Assembly (NCBI GenBank): GCA_028679935.1
Contig: JAJRAL010000210.1
Location: 1 to 8,468 of the forward strand
Origin: Methanomassiliicoccales archaeon
GTDB lineage: Archaea > Thermoplasmatota > Thermoplasmata > Methanomassiliicoccales > UBA472
DNA length: 8,468 bases
Reading direction: 5' to 3'
Shown here in pieces: positions 1 through 5,785 of this stretch (positions within the stretch are counted from its first letter, which is position 1; every line of letters starts with the position of its first letter). The translations under genes and the position numbers were made by a program. The notes beneath the pieces were generated by a model. The model saw nothing but the letters and a program-made list of their open reading frames with translations. It had not been told where the DNA came from and made no database searches.

Positions 1-795
1 ATATTCCTGTCCGATGAGCTGGCAACCGAGGACTGGACCAGGGACCACATCTGCATGATGCACGCACTCCTTCTCCATGACACGGACACCAAGGCCACGG
101 TCGGCGAGTACCGCGGCACCGAGGCGGTTGTCGAGGAAGGGGGAGAGTACGTCTTCTATCCCTGTCCCTCAGGGTCAATCGCCGAGGAGATGGACAGCCT
201 GCACGAATGGGTCAGGACGGGCGGGCCCGCCTATGACCCAATAGTCACAGCGTCGATCTTCTTCCACGAGTTCGAGAGCATCCATCCGTTCCAGGACGGG
301 AATGGGAGGCTCGGAAGGAGTCTATTCCACATGTACCTCATCAGCCACGGACTCAAGAAATCCAACCTCTGCAAGATCGACTATGAGCTGCTGAAGAATC
401 ATAGCCTGTACTACGAAATCCTCGCCTACACCGACGAGACTCAAGACTACACGCCGCTCATCGAACTCTTCTCCATCGCGGTGTTAAGCGCCTATGAGAA
501 CGCCATCCAATCTCTCTCCGGGAAGAACTTGTTGAGTTCGTCTTTGGACGAGAATTCAAAGCGGCTGATCATCAAGGCGAAGCAAAAGCGCGACTGGTTC
601 AACCTGAAGGAGGCGATGACCTGGGTCGACGCCCTCGGAGAGCAGCCCGTTCGGGACAGGTTGAAACAACTTGTGACCCTCGGGGTTCTCGAGACCAGGG
701 GCAGGACGAAGGGGCTCAAGTTTAGATTCAAGGTCCCGTTCTCGGACACGATCGAGACGCTCAGATCTCTGGACAGCTTCGCTTCGACCAAGTAG
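1..795 (+). CDS. Fic-domain protein (AMPylase-type), 5'-truncated by the window edge
   Basis: The frame is open to the first base, so the true start lies upstream; 264 residues are visible. A complete Fic active-site motif, HPFQDGNGRLGR, is encoded at 283-318, with the catalytic His, the acidic Asp, the Gly-Asn-Gly anion-binding turn and both Arg present. Upstream is GEYRGTEAVV (about 106-135), the usual beta-hairpin flap region of Fic folds. Fic enzymes usually transfer AMP, or another nucleotide-derived group, from a nucleotide to a Ser/Thr/Tyr hydroxyl of a target protein. After the Fic core, about 550-740 encodes a winged-helix-like C-terminal domain (LKEAMTWV, then VRDRLKQLVTLGVLETRGR), common in stand-alone Fic proteins and possibly used for DNA or partner binding. 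The inhibitory alpha-helix, if N-terminal, would be outside the window. It ends in TAG; no antitoxin-like gene follows. The family is certain; the target is unknown. Confidence 0.93.
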   Translation: MFLSDELATEDWTRDHICMMHALLLHDTDTKATVGEYRGTEAVVEEGGEYVFYPCPSGSIAEEMDSLHEWVRTGGPAYDPIVTASIFFHEFESIHPFQDGNGRLGRSLFHMYLISHGLKKSNLCKIDYELLKNHSLYYEILAYTDETQDYTPLIELFSIAVLSAYENAIQSLSGKNLLSSSLDENSKRLIIKAKQKRDWFNLKEAMTWVDALGEQPVRDRLKQLVTLGVLETRGRTKGLKFRFKVPFSDTIETLRSLDSFASTK

Positions 796-840
796 GAGGG
801 AACGAAGAGAGATGCTGGAATTCTGGTAGCTCGCCGCCCA

Positions 841-996
841 TTAGGCCGGCCAGACGCCATTCTGCGGGTGGGGGCAGGTTAGACTGACCCCGGTCGACTC
901 AGCAAACATCATAACCACAGGTTGTCCCGGATAGTTCATGCCCTTCATCTCGAAGGCGATGGCGTCCGAGCTCAGGGCGGTCAGGCGGATGCCCTA
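841..996 (-). pseudogene. Possible gene remnant or very short ORF in the Fic-cupin gap
   Basis: The 257 bases between the Fic stop and the cupin start hold no clear gene. On the minus strand, codons from 993 down to a TAA at 841-843 are open for 50 residues and read like protein (for example AIAFEMKGMNYPGQPVVMMF, then SLTCPHPQNGVWPA). The frame is preceded by an in-frame TAG at 994-996, with further open sequence beyond it (STNLRIDLFPDS). No convincing start codon with a ribosome site is seen; internal ATGs exist near 948 and 939. It may be the C-terminal end of a decayed gene, a short real ORF from an internal Met, or chance. I do not recognise a family. Because TAG is used as a normal stop by three neighbouring genes, decoding it as an amino acid is unlikely. 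Confidence 0.25.
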
Positions 997-1052
997 AGAA
1001 TCCGGGAAAAGGTCTATCCGAAGGTTGGTGCTCTTACTCCACTGGTGAGCGG

Positions 1053-1424
1053 GTGCCGGTGAAGAAGGAGGAGAAGGGTGACATCGTCGCGAAAAGGCTT
1101 GTGATGACCGACCTGATCGACTACCAGGATGGCGCGGTGGTGTCGCGCACCCTCGTCGACAAGAGGACCGGGACGGTCACCCTGTTCGCGTTTGATGGTG
1201 GGCAGGGGCTGAGCGAGCACAGTGCGCCCTTCGACGCACTCATCCACGTGCTCGATGGCAGGGTTGAGATCAAGATCGACGGAGTCCCGCAGGAGCTCGG
1301 AGTCGGCGAGATGATCATCCTGCCGGCGGAGCATCCGCACGCGGTCCGAGCGCTCTCTCCGTTCAAGATGATACTCACGATGGTTCGCTCCGAGCCCAAG
1401 GCGGTCCAGATACAGCCGCTCTGA
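1053..1424 (+). CDS. Small single-domain cupin protein
   Basis: This 123-residue protein is a single cupin beta-barrel. Residues 49-69 (GGQGLSEH...FDALIHVLDG) match cupin motif 1, with His56 as likely metal ligand but without the full HxH-E set. Residues 84-97 (VGEMIILPAEHPHA) match motif 2, with His94 and His96. The stretch SRTLVDKRTGTVTLFAFD before motif 1 is typical of the short archaeal/bacterial cupins annotated only as cupin-domain proteins. It is probably a cytoplasmic metal-binding protein; its substrate is unknown. I chose the GTG at 1053 because GGTGAG at 1043-1048 is a suitable ribosome site four bases upstream; the Lys/Glu-rich N-terminus before residue 15 is poorly conserved-looking, so a later start is possible. 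It ends in TGA and faces the tRNA gene tail to tail. Confidence 0.85.
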   Translation: MPVKKEEKGDIVAKRLVMTDLIDYQDGAVVSRTLVDKRTGTVTLFAFDGGQGLSEHSAPFDALIHVLDGRVEIKIDGVPQELGVGEMIILPAEHPHAVRALSPFKMILTMVRSEPKAVQIQPL

Positions 1425-1426
1425 TG

Positions 1427-1449
1427 CATTGCGCATCGGCTGAGCAATG
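1427..1449. repeat. Short inverted repeat between convergent cupin and tRNA genes
   Basis: CATTGC at 1427-1432 is perfectly inverted as GCAATG at 1444-1449 with an 11-base loop. It begins three bases after the cupin stop and lies about 17 bases beyond the tRNA 3' end. Its position suits a transcript-end hairpin, but it has no T-run on either strand, and archaeal termination usually depends on T-runs rather than hairpins. A chance 6-bp repeat is possible. Confidence 0.25.
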
Positions 1450-1465
1450 ATGAGTGAGATGAAGG

Positions 1466-1563
1466 CGCCGTCGAGCGGGATCGAACCGCTGACCTTGTGA
1501 TGACCGCTCCCCGGAAAGCCAGGGAATAACAGTCACACGCTCTACCGACTGAGCTACGACGGC
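1466..1563 (-). tRNA. tRNA-Asn(GUU) with a 25-base intron at position 37/38
   Basis: Read on the minus strand, all arms are present: acceptor stem GCCGTCG/CGACGGC (1557-1563 with 1467-1473), D-arm GCTC/GAGC around AGTCGGTA, anticodon stem TGTGA/TCACA, a five-base variable loop, and T-arm AGCGG/CCGCT with loop TTCGATC. The anticodon is GTT (1528-1530) preceded by T33 and followed by A37, so it decodes asparagine codons AAC and AAU. The discriminator base is G, as expected for tRNA-Asn. The 98-base gene gives a 73-base tRNA after removal of the 25-base intron. CCA is not encoded: the discriminator is followed by CCT, so it must be added by the nucleotidyltransferase. Confidence 0.97.
1502..1526 (-). 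other. tRNA-Asn intron with bulge-helix-bulge splice site
   Basis: The intron lies between A37 and A38. The pre-tRNA can fold into the canonical archaeal motif: anticodon stem TGTGA/TCACA, a three-base 3' bulge TCA cut between C and A, a four-base central helix CUGU/GCGG (with G-U pairs), a three-base 5' bulge UAU cut between A and U, and an intron helix UCCC/GGGA closed by the loop. This is the substrate shape of the archaeal tRNA-splicing endonuclease EndA. The cut sites are inferred from this fold. Confidence 0.9.
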
Positions 1564-1587
1564 GTCGGGCGTCTAGAACGAACGCCG

Positions 1588-1596
1588 TCTATTAAT
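1588..1596 (-). promoter_or_regulatory. Probable TATA box for tRNA-Asn
   Basis: The minus strand reads ATTAATAGA here, an AT-rich island in GC-rich DNA, centred about 29 bases before the first tRNA base, the spacing expected for an archaeal box A. It overlaps the TAA stop codon (1592-1594) of the upstream winged-helix gene, so the tRNA can be transcribed independently as well as by read-through. Confidence 0.6.
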
Positions 1597-1927
1597 GATT
1601 TTCCTTGAGCGGAGCCGGCGCGTCCAGATTCTCTCGGATCGACCTCATCTTCTGGTCCATGCCGTCGAGGATGTACCGCAGGTCGTTGAAGAACAGCTTC
1701 GCCTTCTCGGTCGTGACCGCTCCCTTCGGCGACGGGGCGATCAGCCCCTCGTGCTCGAGGATGCGTAGCGAGTAACGGACCTTGTGCTGCTCGATGTTGG
1801 TAAGCTGCGACAGGCTGATGATACCGATCGGCTCGTGCTCCTTGATGACCTTGAGCATCGTGACGTGGCGCTCGAGGAGCTCGATCTCGCTTTCCAGTTT
1901 GCTTGTAAGAATGCTGCTACCCTTCAA
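1592..1927 (-). CDS. Small winged-helix transcriptional regulator
   Basis: The 111-residue protein has an N-terminal helix (about 8-30, SKLESEIELLERHVTMLKVI), a helix-turn-helix (about 33-60, IISLSQLTNIEQHKVRYSLRIL) and a wing ending GLIAPSPKGAVTT (61-73), then a C-terminal helix (74-100) likely to dimerise. The pattern fits the short archaeal winged-helix regulators with an MarR/PadR-like fold; no ligand or metal site is visible. It starts at TTG (1925-1927): this choice rests on GGTGAT at 1931-1936 just upstream and on the next Met (M24) lying within the first helix. A TATA-like box lies about 48 bases upstream. The target genes are unknown; self-regulation is plausible because the promoter region contains an AT-rich palindrome-like stretch (ATGATATCAT, 1956-1965). 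Confidence 0.8.
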   Translation of the reverse strand: MKGSSILTSKLESEIELLERHVTMLKVIKEHEPIGIISLSQLTNIEQHKVRYSLRILEHEGLIAPSPKGAVTTEKAKLFFNDLRYILDGMDQKMRSIRENLDAPAPLKENH

Positions 1928-1930
1928 CCG

Positions 1931-1936
1931 ATCACC
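1931..1936 (-). promoter_or_regulatory. Ribosome binding site supporting a TTG start
   Basis: The minus strand reads GGTGAT, a good match to the archaeal Shine-Dalgarno, three bases before TTG at 1925-1927. It is the main reason to accept the non-ATG start of the winged-helix gene. Confidence 0.6.
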
Positions 1937-1955
1937 CCGGGTCCGACCTAGCTAC

Positions 1956-1979
1956 ATGATATCATTTCACTTTTAAATG
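1956..1979 (-). promoter_or_regulatory. Promoter and possible operator of the winged-helix gene
   Basis: On the minus strand ATTTAAAAG (1970-1978) is a TATA-like box; transcription would start near 1948, giving a leader that contains the ribosome site. Just downstream of the box is the perfect 10-base palindrome ATGATATCAT (1956-1965), between TATA box and expected start site, a placement suited to a repressor. Operator function is inference. Confidence 0.5.
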
Positions 1980-2029
1980 CGTTGCCCCGGCGTTTGCGGA
2001 GCACTGGACGGTCCGGCCGACTGCCCCGC

Positions 2030-2866
2030 TCAGGCCTTCTTGATGTCGCACACCCAGTTGTCGTAGAAGGCCTCGCGCTCGTTCTCTAGCGCCTCGACCT
2101 TCCTTCCCCTGTCTCTCGCCCAGTCGGCGATGAGCTTCGCCTCCCTCTCCGTCCCGGTCGTGATGAGCGTGTTCTCGGTGAGCGCGAGCAACTCCTCGAC
2201 CAGGAGCTTCCAGATGATCTGATTGTGAGGATGGACCTCGCCGGCCATCAGCATCAGGCCGAAGTGCGTCGGCCTCAGGAGCTTGCTGGCCTTCAGGCCG
2301 TCGATGCAGACCGTGTCCTCCGGCGACAGTCTTCCAGCGCGCATGCCCAGGGATAGGAGCGCCGGGTCGTTGTCATACGCCATGGGGAGCATGCCGATCG
2401 AGCGCAGCGCCGCCGAGCCCGCGCCAGAGCCGCAGCATGCGTCGAGGCAAGCTTCGCCCTCGATCTGCCCCCACCTCTCCTTGACGAGGTCCGCCACGCT
2501 CTTCATCCTAGCCGGGTTGAAGTCCTCGACCGCCGGCTGCACCGTGGCCAGGAGCCCGAGCGAGTAGTACTCCCTGACCGCCCCCTCCCACTCCGACCTC
2601 TCGTCCTGGAGCACGTCGCCCTCGAGCGATTCGACCTTGTCGATCACCGCCTCGGTCGGCTTGCGCAGGATGAACGAGCCGGCGATCCAGCCGGTAGCGG
2701 TCTTCAGGGCGACGGCAAGCGGCCACTCGTCCTCTGAGATCAGCATCCTCGCTTCCTCAGCCTTCGTCGAGATCAGCCTCGCCGTGTAGCTGTTGTCGGC
2801 GAGCCGCTCGTAGTTGGGCTCGATGAACTTCACGTCGTCGAGGTCGAGGATCACCGCTGCTCGCAT
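2030..2866 (-). CDS. SAM-dependent methyltransferase-like protein with a lineage-specific N-terminal domain
   Basis: The 278-residue protein has a Rossmann-type SAM-binding region from about 138: motif I is LDACCGSGAG (141-150) and the acidic residue after the next strand is AYDNDP (Asp165 or Asp167). The final strands (TLITTGTE, 233-240; WVCDIKKA at the end) fit the class I methyltransferase fold. Residues 1-110 form a separate alpha/beta region with no motif I recognise (ILDLDDVKF at the start; EWEGAVREYYSLGLLATVQP before the catalytic domain). The normal DPPY/NPPY-type motif IV is not seen; its place holds LMLMAGEVHPHNQ (204-216), so neither substrate nor catalytic competence is clear. No ribosome site precedes ATG at 2864-2866, but a TATA-like box lies 34 bases upstream, fitting a near-leaderless mRNA. 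It is divergent from the ABC transporter genes. Confidence 0.75.
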   Translation of the reverse strand: MRAAVILDLDDVKFIEPNYERLADNSYTARLISTKAEEARMLISEDEWPLAVALKTATGWIAGSFILRKPTEAVIDKVESLEGDVLQDERSEWEGAVREYYSLGLLATVQPAVEDFNPARMKSVADLVKERWGQIEGEACLDACCGSGAGSAALRSIGMLPMAYDNDPALLSLGMRAGRLSPEDTVCIDGLKASKLLRPTHFGLMLMAGEVHPHNQIIWKLLVEELLALTENTLITTGTEREAKLIADWARDRGRKVEALENEREAFYDNWVCDIKKA

Positions 2867-2894
2867 GTTCGTCGCGGGGGGAAGCCCTCGGCGC

Positions 2895-2904
2895 GATAAA
2901 TATG
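2895..2904 (-). promoter_or_regulatory. TATA-like box for the methyltransferase-like gene
   Basis: The minus strand reads CATATTTATC, centred about 34 bases before the ATG at 2866. Transcription would start near 2874, leaving a leader of about eight bases and no room for a ribosome site, in line with the absence of one. Confidence 0.55.
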
Positions 2905-2967
2905 TTCAGTGGCATGGCGGGACCGATCCGGAAAGAAGATTCGCGCGCGAAACACCCATGGGCAAGG

Positions 2968-2976
2968 ATTTAGAAA
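2968..2976 (+). promoter_or_regulatory. TATA-like box for the ABC transporter operon
   Basis: ATTTAGAAA lies about 30 bases before the ATG at 3002. This supports 3002 rather than the upstream in-frame ATGs near 2909 as the start, because those would lie before or inside the promoter. Together with the minus-strand box at 2895-2904 it forms a compact divergent promoter region. Confidence 0.5.
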
Positions 2977-3001
2977 CCTCGTCAGGCATGGCGAGGGCTT
3001 G

Positions 3002-3730
3002 ATGGACGTCATAGCCGTCGATAAGCTGGTCAAGCGCTATGGCGAGAAGCTGGCGCTCGACGGCGTCTCATTGACGGTGAAGGAAGGCACCTTCTTCGGT
3101 TGCTTTGGGCCGAACGGCGCGGGCAAGAGCACGCTGCTGCGCATCCTCACCGGCCAGATCCAGCCCTCTTCTGGCGAGGCCAAGGTGCTCGGCCTTGATT
3201 GCCGCACCCAGGGAATCGAGATCAAGAGGCTGGTCGGCATCGTGCCCGAGGTCGAGAGCCCTCCGTCCTACTTGACTTCCTCCGAGTTCCTCTGGTTCGC
3301 AGGGAGGCTGAGAGGGGTCGAGGACCTGGATAAGAAGGTCGACCGGTGGCTCGACTTCTTCGAGCTACAGGAGGCGAGAGGCACGCTCTGCCGCGACCTC
3401 TCCAAGGGGATGAGGCAGAAGGTCATGCTCGCATCGGCGTTCATCCACGAGCCCAAGCTCCTCTTTCTCGACGAGCCGCTCATCAACCTCGACCCGATCT
3501 ACCAGAGGAAGATGCGCGAGTACCTGCTGGCACTCAGGTCCGAGGGTCGCACGATCTTCCTCAACTCCCACATCCTAGAGATCTCGCAGCGCCTCTGCCA
3601 GGAGGTCGTCATCCTGCACCGCGGCAAGATCGTCGCACGGGAGACGATGGACGAGATGAAGGCGCGGGGCGAGGACCTGGAGGCGCTCTTCATGCGCCTG
3701 GTGGGGGGCCCGGATGCTAGACCTGCTTAG
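3002..3730 (+). CDS. ABC transporter ATP-binding subunit (ABC-2/DrrA-CcmA type)
   Basis: The 242-residue protein is a full nucleotide-binding domain. Visible are Walker A GPNGAGKST (36-44), signature LSKGM (133-137), Walker B LLFLDEP with catalytic Glu158 (153-159), D-loop region INLDP (161-165) and switch His190 (FLNSHILE). The Q-loop position reads VPEVESPPSYLT (81-92) with Glu in place of Gln, a frequent variant in ATPases paired with ABC-2 permeases. It would hydrolyse ATP at the cytoplasmic face to drive the next gene's permease. The reading frame extends upstream to 2909, but I chose ATG 3002 because homologous NBDs begin right there (MDVIAVDKLVKRYG) and the TATA-like box at 2968 fits. 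Its last 17 bases overlap the permease start, which implies translational coupling. Substrate unknown; export is typical for this class. Confidence 0.95.
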   Translation: MDVIAVDKLVKRYGEKLALDGVSLTVKEGTFFGCFGPNGAGKSTLLRILTGQIQPSSGEAKVLGLDCRTQGIEIKRLVGIVPEVESPPSYLTSSEFLWFAGRLRGVEDLDKKVDRWLDFFELQEARGTLCRDLSKGMRQKVMLASAFIHEPKLLFLDEPLINLDPIYQRKMREYLLALRSEGRTIFLNSHILEISQRLCQEVVILHRGKIVARETMDEMKARGEDLEALFMRLVGGPDARPA

Positions 3731-5174
3731 GCTGATGATGAAGGAGGAGTTCCGCCTCCACGTCTCCTACTCCTCGTCCAGGGTCTTCTATTCCCTGCCC
3801 CTCTACGTCGGCCTGATCGCGTTCTTCATGGCCGCTTCGCTGCCGGCGATGGAGGGCAGCATGAGCGTGACCGAGCTCCTCCTCTTCGTGAATGGAGGCG
3901 TCTTCGTCTACGGGCTGAGCGTCGGCGCCTTCGGGTTCCTGGGCCAAGCATTGGTCGAGCGCAGAGCGGGGCGGGCGAACTTCATCGTGGCGATGCCTTT
4001 TCTATTGCCGTTCACGTTCCGCCGCGCGTTCGGCGCCCTCTACGCCCGGGACATAATCTTCTATCTCATCCTGATCATCGTGCCAGGCGTCCTCGGAGTA
4101 CTGGCAGCGAGCGTCTTCATCCCCTACCACCTCACCTCGATCGCCCTCGCCGCGCTCGCCGTGACGCTCTCCTTCCTGCTCGGCATATCCTTCTCGTTCC
4201 TCGTCTCGGTGGTCTACGTCCGCTCCCGCGCAGCGTTCATCGTGATCATGGCCGCCTTCGTCGCGGTCCTCCTCGGCTACGGCATCTTCCACCTGTATCC
4301 GCTCGACGCGGTGCTTCCTTCGCTAGGATTCCAGGATTCCGTGCCGCCGATCGGGCACGACTGGAACGCGGCTTGGTCCTACCTGGCCGAGAGCGTCGGC
4401 CTCGTCGTCCTGATGTCCGTCGCGGCGGTCGCCCTGGTCTCGCCCGAGCCTCTGACAGCCAGCCCGAAGGTGAGCGAGCGCTACCCCGACTACGACCGCA
4501 GGATGGGCTTCTTCAAGAACTACCGCTCGTTGCTGGCGAAGGACTTCCTTGACATGTCGCGCAGCGGTGCGGTGAGCAAGATGCTCCTCGCCTACGTCGC
4601 TCCGCTCGTCTTCCTCGGCTTCACGACCTGGTACGTCAACCACGGCCTTCAAATTCCCATCGGCTTCAACACCGTCTTCTTCGCCGCGATGGTCGGCTCG
4701 TTCGGCGTGATGTTCTACTCCTGGCTGACGAACCTGGACACCTTCGACTACTACGAGACGCTCCCCGTCAGCGTGCCGAAGATGATCCGGACGAAGCTCA
4801 TCTCGTTCTTCATTCTGACCACGATCGTCTCGACGGCGTTCGTGCTGCTGATCGCCTTCGCCAACGGCGAGACGAGGCTGCTCTGGGTCGCACTACCGGT
4901 ACTCTACATAACCTCGGCGTACACGGTCATCGCGACCGCGTACCTGACAGGGCTGAGCCCGAACTCGGTGCTATTCAGCCCGAGCATCATGTCGCGCTTC
5001 GCCGCCGTCTCGATCCTGCCTGACGTCTGCATCACGATACTCTCGTTCAGCCTGGACCGGGCACCGCTGTACGCCGCGCTGGGAATAGGCATCGTGTGCT
5101 TCGCGCTCCTCATGTCGACGCTCTTCTTCTACCGCGGCCTGGACAGGAAGTGGGCCTCGGCGGGATTCGCCTAG
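3714..5174 (+). CDS. ABC-2-type membrane permease, two-half (duplicated) form
   Basis: The 486-residue protein is strongly hydrophobic with roughly 11-12 membrane segments (about 25-47, 56-80, 113-137, 141-168, 173-195, 222-243, 290-309, 318-338, 362-383, 388-413, 429-447, 452-473). Its two halves resemble each other: the N-terminal LLRLMMKEEFRLHVSYSSSR followed by a membrane segment (4-40) parallels YRSLLAKDFLDMSRSGAVSK followed by one (270-305), and the cytoplasmic loops FIVAMPFLLPFTFRRAFGAL (90-109) and YYETLPVSVPKMIRTKLISF (346-365) match the LP-containing coupling element of ABC-2 permeases. One polypeptide may therefore supply both transmembrane halves. GGTGGGG just before the ATG at 3714 is a good ribosome site despite lying within the ATPase gene. 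Ends in TAG. The substrate cannot be read from sequence. Confidence 0.88.
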   Translation: MLDLLRLMMKEEFRLHVSYSSSRVFYSLPLYVGLIAFFMAASLPAMEGSMSVTELLLFVNGGVFVYGLSVGAFGFLGQALVERRAGRANFIVAMPFLLPFTFRRAFGALYARDIIFYLILIIVPGVLGVLAASVFIPYHLTSIALAALAVTLSFLLGISFSFLVSVVYVRSRAAFIVIMAAFVAVLLGYGIFHLYPLDAVLPSLGFQDSVPPIGHDWNAAWSYLAESVGLVVLMSVAAVALVSPEPLTASPKVSERYPDYDRRMGFFKNYRSLLAKDFLDMSRSGAVSKMLLAYVAPLVFLGFTTWYVNHGLQIPIGFNTVFFAAMVGSFGVMFYSWLTNLDTFDYYETLPVSVPKMIRTKLISFFILTTIVSTAFVLLIAFANGETRLLWVALPVLYITSAYTVIATAYLTGLSPNSVLFSPSIMSRFAAVSILPDVCITILSFSLDRAPLYAALGIGIVCFALLMSTLFFYRGLDRKWASAGFA

Positions 5175-5180
5175 TATCCT

Positions 5181-5188
5181 TTTAGTAA
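5181..5188 (+). promoter_or_regulatory. TATA-like box giving a leaderless kinase mRNA
   Basis: TTTAGTAA is centred about 26 bases before the ATG at 5210, so transcription should begin at or next to the start codon. No ribosome site is present in the 35-base gap after the permease stop, so the gene probably has its own leaderless transcript rather than depending on the ABC operon. Confidence 0.6.
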
Positions 5189-5209
5189 ACGCGAGCCGAT
5201 GCTACCTGG

Positions 5210-5785
5210 ATGGACCACGGACACATCCTGCGGCGCCTCGTGCACATGTGCACGCCGCTCTTCCTCGTCTACTACTGGCTGCCTGAGCCCCTCTGGCCCG
5301 GGGGGCTGACGAAGGAGCAGGGTCTGGTCATCCTCCTCGTCATCGTCCTGGCGCTCGAGGTCATCAGGCTCCGCCGTCAGTGGGAGATCATCGGCATCCG
5401 CGATTACGAATACGGCCGGATGTCGGCCGCCGCCTGGGCCGCCATCGCGATGGTCTTCACCTTCCTCTTCTTCCCATTCCAGCTCGCCGCCCCGGTCCTG
5501 ATCGGCATGGCCTTCGTCGACCCGCTGATAGGCGAGCTTCGGTATCACAAATCGAAACTCTATCCATTGCTTCCGATAATCGTCTACTTCGGCCTGGTGC
5601 TCGGAACGTTATCTCTTCTGATAGCGTTCGATGCCCGCGCGATCGTGGCGACAATCCTAGCAACAGCCGCTGCGATTTACCTCGAAAAGATGCGGTGGCG
5701 GTACTTGGACGACGACTTCCTGATGATCGTGCCGCCACTATTGATAATCGCCGCGGTCTACTGGCTCACTTCTTGGCCTTTCTGA
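5210..5785 (+). CDS. Membrane protein of the dolichol/phytol kinase (CTP-dependent) type
   Basis: The 191-residue protein has about six or seven membrane segments. Three features match the CTP-dependent lipid kinase family that contains dolichol kinase, phytol kinase and Dgk1 (COG0170 type): the N-terminal RRLVHMC (8-14), which aligns with the family's R-K-x-x-H start; the central FVDPLIGELR (102-111), like the GDxxAxxIGxxxG nucleotide-binding region; and LEKMRWRYLDDDFLMIVPPL (158-177), like the E...DDNxxxPL region. Members phosphorylate isoprenoid alcohols or diacylglycerol with CTP at the membrane. In an archaeon a role in phosphorylating a polyprenol or geranylgeraniol-type alcohol is likely, but is inference. 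The glycines around the central motif are fewer than usual. The 3' end overlaps the minus-strand zinc-finger gene by 20 bases. Phosphatidate cytidylyltransferase-like is the alternative label. Confidence 0.72.
   Translation: MDHGHILRRLVHMCTPLFLVYYWLPEPLWPGGLTKEQGLVILLVIVLALEVIRLRRQWEIIGIRDYEYGRMSAAAWAAIAMVFTFLFFPFQLAAPVLIGMAFVDPLIGELRYHKSKLYPLLPIIVYFGLVLGTLSLLIAFDARAIVATILATAAAIYLEKMRWRYLDDDFLMIVPPLLIIAAVYWLTSWPF

Noticed and set aside
994..996. Pyrrolysine (TAG) read-through as a firm call
   Set aside because: TAG terminates the Fic, ABC ATPase and permease genes in this window, and no pyl genes are visible.
1014..1447. Minus-strand frames opposite the cupin
   Set aside because: The plus-strand frame shows cupin motifs and a ribosome site; the opposite frames show neither.
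2909..3001. Upstream extension of the ABC ATPase frame
   Set aside because: The 31 extra residues are basic and unlike any ABC domain start, and a TATA-like box lies inside this stretch.
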